Below, one piece after another: positions 60,792 through 64,000 of a stretch of DNA of 64,000 nt. Below the pieces are notes generated by a model. It ran no database searches. It was given only the letters and a program-made list of their open reading frames with translations, and was not told the DNA's origin. The stretch covers positions 124,001 through 188,000 of the forward strand of contig NZ_JAHRYQ010000001.1 in assembly GCF_020622065.1 (NCBI RefSeq), given 5' to 3'. The translations under genes and the position numbers were made by a program. Each line of letters starts with the position of its first letter. Position 1 is the first letter of the stretch. Source of the DNA: Geothrix sp. (GTDB lineage Bacteria; Acidobacteriota; Holophagae; Holophagales; Holophagaceae).

Positions 60792-61940
60792 GTGAAAAAA
60801 GGAGAGGAAGGGCAGGGGAAGGCGAGCTTTTTCGTCCCTTCCGGACGGGCCGCACCCCTGGAGCTGCAGGATCAGGCGAGCTTCTGTCTGGACGAACCCC
60901 TGGTCCACGCGATGCTCGAGGCCGTGGACAGCTACGCGGTGGTGCTCAATGCGCAGCGCCAGATTCTCGCTGCGAACCCCCTTCTGCTGGAGGGGATCGC
61001 GAAGGAGAACCCCGGTGATTTCCTCGGCCTGAGGGTGGGTGAGGCCTTCCACTGCGTCCACCGGGCCGAGGGATCGGATGGCTGCGGTTCCTCCCGGGCC
61101 TGCCAGGGCTGCGGGGCCCTCCTCGCGGTGCTGGCCGCCCAGGACTCGCAGCAGCCTTCCTCGGGGGAATGCCTCCTCAGCCTCCAGCGGGAGGGCCGCT
61201 GGGAGGCCCGGGAATTCTCGGTGCGGGCCCGCCCGCTGGTGGTGGCAGGACACCGGCTCCTCCTGCTCACGCTCAAGGACATCAGTGCCCAGAAGCGGCG
61301 GGAGTCCCTCGAACACATCTTCATCCACGACCTCGTGAACTCCCTGCACGGGCTTCAGGGATGGACGGAGATGCTTCAGGGAAGCGGTTCCGACGCGACC
61401 GCCATCGCCACGCGGATCCTCGAGATGACCGATTGCCTCACGGAGGAGGTGGAGTCGCAGCGGCGCCTGCTGCTGGCCGAGCGGAACGAGCTGGTGCCGG
61501 ACCTCCGCGAGACGACGCCCGGGAAGCTGATCGAAGACCTCGCGGGATCGCTGGATGCGGAGTCCCAGGCGCGCCTGATCTGCCTGACGCCGGCGTCGGA
61601 CGCCCCGGTCCTGCGGACGGACCCGGCGATCCTGAACCGGATCCTCACGAACATGGTGCGGAACGCCCTGGAGGCGATGCCGACGGGAGGGCAGGCGCGG
61701 CTCTGGTTCGAGCTGCGGTCGGGGCAGCCCACCTTCGTGGTCCAGAACCCCGGGTACCTGCCGCCGGAGGTGGCGGACCGGGTGTTCCAGCGGTCCTTCA
61801 GCACCAAGGCGGCCCGCGGGCGGGGGCTGGGCACCTACGGGATGAAGGTGCTGGGCGAGACGGTGCTGGGCGGGAAGGTGGGCTTCACCACCGGCTGGGA
61901 GGACGGGACGCGCTTCTTCATCATGCTTCCGGGTGGATGA
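60792..61940 (+). CDS. PAS-domain sensor histidine kinase with Cys/His motif
   Basis: 382 aa from GTG 60792. A PAS-like domain (about 35-155) contains an insertion HCVH...GCGSSRACQGCG (C88, H90, C98, C104, C107) that could hold a metal or cluster. A histidine-kinase module follows: H179 in HDLVNSLHGLQGW and an HATPase region (LTNMVRNALEAMPTGGQARLWF, FSTKAARGRGLGTYGMKVL). No membrane segment, so a cytoplasmic sensor. No response regulator is adjacent; it is an orphan kinase in this window. Confidence 0.9.
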   Translation: MKKGEEGQGKASFFVPSGRAAPLELQDQASFCLDEPLVHAMLEAVDSYAVVLNAQRQILAANPLLLEGIAKENPGDFLGLRVGEAFHCVHRAEGSDGCGSSRACQGCGALLAVLAAQDSQQPSSGECLLSLQREGRWEAREFSVRARPLVVAGHRLLLLTLKDISAQKRRESLEHIFIHDLVNSLHGLQGWTEMLQGSGSDATAIATRILEMTDCLTEEVESQRRLLLAERNELVPDLRETTPGKLIEDLAGSLDAESQARLICLTPASDAPVLRTDPAILNRILTNMVRNALEAMPTGGQARLWFELRSGQPTFVVQNPGYLPPEVADRVFQRSFSTKAARGRGLGTYGMKVLGETVLGGKVGFTTGWEDGTRFFIMLPGG

Positions 61941-61969
61941 GCCCCGACCCAGGTTATGCTGGTCCCTCC

Positions 61970-62260
61970 ATGCCCGCCTCTCGCCCTCGTCCCTTCGCCT
62001 GGGACATCCTCTTCCGAGCGCTGCGATTCTTCTACCTGCTCTGGGGCGGGATGCTGTTGTCGACCCTGGCGTTCTATGGCCGCCTGAAGCTGCCGCCCGC
62101 GTTCTGGCACTGGCCCGAGTTGTGCCGGGCGCTCATGGGCCCCTGGGGCCGGGCCCTGGCGCTGGGTTTCGGCCTGGTCATGTGCCTGGCCGCCCTGCTG
62201 GAGGTCTGGGAGCTGGTGGATCGGGTGCTGGTGCGCTTCATGGGGGAATCGGAGCGGTAG
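61970..62260 (+). CDS. Small two-TM membrane protein
   Basis: 96 aa. Two hydrophobic segments (about 18-38: FFYLLWGGMLLSTLAFYG; 60-84: RALALGFGLVMCLAALLEVWELV) with a polar, Trp-rich loop between. Follows the kinase gene by 29 nt. Function unknown. Confidence 0.7.
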   Translation: MPASRPRPFAWDILFRALRFFYLLWGGMLLSTLAFYGRLKLPPAFWHWPELCRALMGPWGRALALGFGLVMCLAALLEVWELVDRVLVRFMGESER

Positions 62261-62394
62261 GGTTCCGTTTTGGACCGGCCCCGGCCGGAAACGCCTCTTG
62301 GTGAATCGGGTGCTTTTGGTGATCCTGGAACCTTGGGCTTGAACCCTTTCGGGGTTCGGGCCATTCAAATAGCGTGTCTCGGAGGCGTGGCGAT

Positions 62395-63765
62395 ATGGCG
62401 CAGGCGGTTCGTGGTGTGATCGGGGCGGGACTGATGCTGGGCGCGGCCGCCCTGCCCATGGCGGCGCAAAGCCTGGCCCTGCCAGCCGCGGATCCCGTGG
62501 GCATCGCCCGCAGCGGCGCCCAGGTGGCCTACGGCTACAGCCTGGAAGCGGCCTCGACCAATCCCGCGCTGCTGGCCTCCCTGCGGGAGAACCGGGGCTT
62601 CTATCTCGCGGCCGGGCTCGACCTCGCCTCCACCCAGCAGAGTCTGGAATCCAATCAGCGCACCACCTTCAGCACGGACCGCAACCGGGGCATCGGCGCC
62701 TTCGGCGCGGCCTTCCGCCTCTCGCCCTCCTTCAGCCTCGGACTGAAGCTGGATGAACCCTTCATGCGCCATGGGCGCCTCCGGAACGATGCGCCCAGCC
62801 GCTTTCTCGGAGATGGCCTCGACCTGTCGGCCCGCCGCCTGGAAGGGCAGATGGCCTGGGCCCTCAGCCCGAATCTGTCCTTCGGCCTGGGGCTCGGAGC
62901 CGCTCGCCTGAGCTTTGAATCCAGCAGCGTCATGCGGTTCGGCGTGCCGCTCGATCCCTCGCAGCCCACCTCTGGAATCAATCCCGTGCAGGGGCTGGTC
63001 GAGCAGCGGGTCGCCCAGTCGGGGAACAAGACGGTCCCCAGCTATTCACTCGGGTTGCGCTGGGCCATCAATCCCCGCTGGACCCTGGGTGCGGCGCACC
63101 AGTCCGGGCTGAAGGGCGACCTGAAGCTCAGCGCGGGCTTCCGCGATGCCAGCCTGGGTCTCTACGCCAACGACGGCCTGAGCCTCGCGCCCCTGGGCAC
63201 CGCCCCGCGGGCCACCGCGCTGCTGGGCGCCTCGACCCCCGTGCAGGCCGGCAGCCGGACGCTCGAGCTGCCGTCGCAGACCTCGGTGGGCTTCCGGCAT
63301 CGCGCTACGCCCATGATCACCTGGGAAGCGGACCTCCGCTGGACCTCCGCCAGCCTGCGCATGCCGGCCTTCGCGGTGGTCTCCACCCCCAGCGGACCCG
63401 CGTCGGCCTCGTCGGAACTGCCCCAGGGCAAGAGCCACCTGGGCCTCGGCGCCTCCGTGGAAGTGGAACTTGGCAAGTTCTGGACTGTCCGAGGGGGCCT
63501 CTCCCTCGACCAGCGCTCGGTGGAAGAATCAGCCGCGGAACCCCTGCTGGGGGGCTCGCGCACGGCCGCCTTTTCCATCGGTGCCGGGTACCGGATCTGG
63601 AGCGGCGAACTGAGCCTCGGCTATCAGTACCGCCAGAGCGAGGACCAGGACACCCGCCGCCTCGACGGCGTGTGGAGTGCCGCAGGTTTCCGCGCCACGG
63701 GCACCCGCGTGCGCATGGAGGGCATGGGGCATCTCCTGGCCCTCGGTTTCAAGAAGACCTTCTAG
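62395..63765 (+). CDS. OmpP1/FadL-like outer-membrane protein
   Basis: 456 aa from ATG 62395; an in-frame upstream start would add 7 residues. Signal peptide QAVRGVIGAGLMLGAAALPMAAQ. The mature part shows the family's N-terminal plug-like stretch (ADPVGIARSGAQVAYGYSLEAASTNPALLASLREN) and alternating beta-strands (SLGLKLDEPFMRHG, MAWALSPNLSFGLGLGAARLSFESSS, YSLGLRWAINPRWTLGAAHQS, GKFWTVRGGLSLDQRSVE, LSLGYQYRQSED), ending in aromatic F. Transports hydrophobic solutes in known members. The preceding 134-nt gap has two short GC-rich hairpins only. Confidence 0.88.
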   Translation: MAQAVRGVIGAGLMLGAAALPMAAQSLALPAADPVGIARSGAQVAYGYSLEAASTNPALLASLRENRGFYLAAGLDLASTQQSLESNQRTTFSTDRNRGIGAFGAAFRLSPSFSLGLKLDEPFMRHGRLRNDAPSRFLGDGLDLSARRLEGQMAWALSPNLSFGLGLGAARLSFESSSVMRFGVPLDPSQPTSGINPVQGLVEQRVAQSGNKTVPSYSLGLRWAINPRWTLGAAHQSGLKGDLKLSAGFRDASLGLYANDGLSLAPLGTAPRATALLGASTPVQAGSRTLELPSQTSVGFRHRATPMITWEADLRWTSASLRMPAFAVVSTPSGPASASSELPQGKSHLGLGASVEVELGKFWTVRGGLSLDQRSVEESAAEPLLGGSRTAAFSIGAGYRIWSGELSLGYQYRQSEDQDTRRLDGVWSAAGFRATGTRVRMEGMGHLLALGFKKTF

Positions 63766-63767
63766 CC

Positions 63768-64000
63768 ATGCGCTATCTCGGTCCCCACGCCTGCGAGGAG
63801 GCCCTGGTCCGTGGGGAGCTGCACACGGTCTGGATTGCGCCCGCGGCCTTCGGGCGGCTGGCGAAGTTCGTGGGCGAGGCCCGCGCCGCAGGGGTGGTGG
63901 TGCACCGCGAACCCATGGAGGGCATCGACCGGCGTAGCCAGGGGCAGCGCCACCAGGGCGTCCTGGGCGAGGGCGGCGCCTTCGCCTACGCGGAGTTCGA
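63768..64000 (+). CDS. rlmB: 23S rRNA (guanosine-2'-O)-methyltransferase RlmB-like (N-terminal part)
   Basis: The gene runs off the right edge; 77 residues are visible. The start MRYLGPHACEEALVRGELHTVWIAPAAFGRLAKFVGEARAAGVVVHREPMEGIDRRSQGQRHQGVLGEGG matches the SpoU/TrmH substrate-binding N-terminal domain, whose end carries RHQGV. RlmB methylates G2251 of 23S rRNA. The methyltransferase domain lies beyond the window. It follows the outer-membrane gene by 2 nt. Confidence 0.85.
   Translation, partial: MRYLGPHACEEALVRGELHTVWIAPAAFGRLAKFVGEARAAGVVVHREPMEGIDRRSQGQRHQGVLGEGGAFAYAEF

Overview
The window is a dense, high-GC (roughly two-thirds G+C by eye) bacterial chromosome segment with about 80 genes, short intergenic gaps, many ATGA stop/start overlaps and Shine-Dalgarno-type start sites. 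Outer-membrane machinery (BamD, beta-barrel proteins, lipoproteins) indicates a diderm. The mix of core genes and the general style suggest Acidobacteriota, class Holophagae (a Geothrix/Holophaga-like organism). This placement is an inference from gene content, not a database result. I saw no rRNA, tRNA, CRISPR array, insertion sequence or prophage.

Layout. 0-10.1 kb, mostly minus strand: a truncated beta-barrel gene, rplS, trmD, an ExoD-like gene, rlmN (carrying an in-frame palindromic tandem repeat), a small unknown gene, an MscS channel with a cyclic-nucleotide-type domain, a ThiE-like gene, an aldo/keto reductase, an Ig-like lipoprotein, bamD and a lipase-like hydrolase. 10.2-15.8 kb: prfB, a membrane protein, and a CitA/DcuS-type two-component system followed by a DctA/GltP-family symporter, which looks like a dicarboxylate-response unit. 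15.9-19.4 kb: rpsR-rpsF, pth, a DUF6448-like secreted protein, a frameshifted TetR gene, rplY. 19.6-24.0 kb: ppk1, mrp and a PstS-like lipoprotein. 24.1-27.6 kb: a thioesterase, a K+ channel protein and a CPA2 antiporter in one operon.

29.2-35.1 kb is the most coherent accessory region: a two-part arsenic cluster. Part one is arsR1, a Cys-tailed AhpD-like protein, ACR3 efflux, a Cys-less rhodanese, an ArsN-like acetyltransferase and an ArsC-type arsenate reductase. Part two is arsR2, arsM, an ArsP-like permease and a CxxC thioredoxin-fold protein. Together they could reduce arsenate, export arsenite, methylate arsenic and export methylarsenicals. Both ArsR genes are preceded by the same dyad, TTTCG-N8-CGAAA, and most proteins in the cluster carry cysteine pairs at one terminus.

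35.1-43.7 kb: a TyrA-chorismate mutase fusion; Fe/Mn superoxide dismutase; a rubrerythrin-unknown-Dps oxidative-stress operon; a class A beta-lactamase; and small minus-strand genes. 43.9-50.1 kb: an SRPBCC-ArsR pair, a CPBP protease, a GH5-like hydrolase plus cupin, and an AT-rich patch (about 48.05-48.72 kb) that looks compositionally foreign. 50.1-64 kb: folE, two Ala-rich unknown proteins, purM, an acyltransferase, an XRE/ScfR-type regulator divergent from isocitrate lyase (aceA), frr, a TSUP transporter, a PAS histidine kinase, an outer-membrane porin-like protein and the start of rlmB.

A window-wide signal is near-absence of the palindrome ACGT: Asp, Asn, His and Tyr codons switch from the usual NAC to NAT whenever the next codon begins with GT. 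This points to restriction avoidance or mutagenic cytosine methylation at ACGT.
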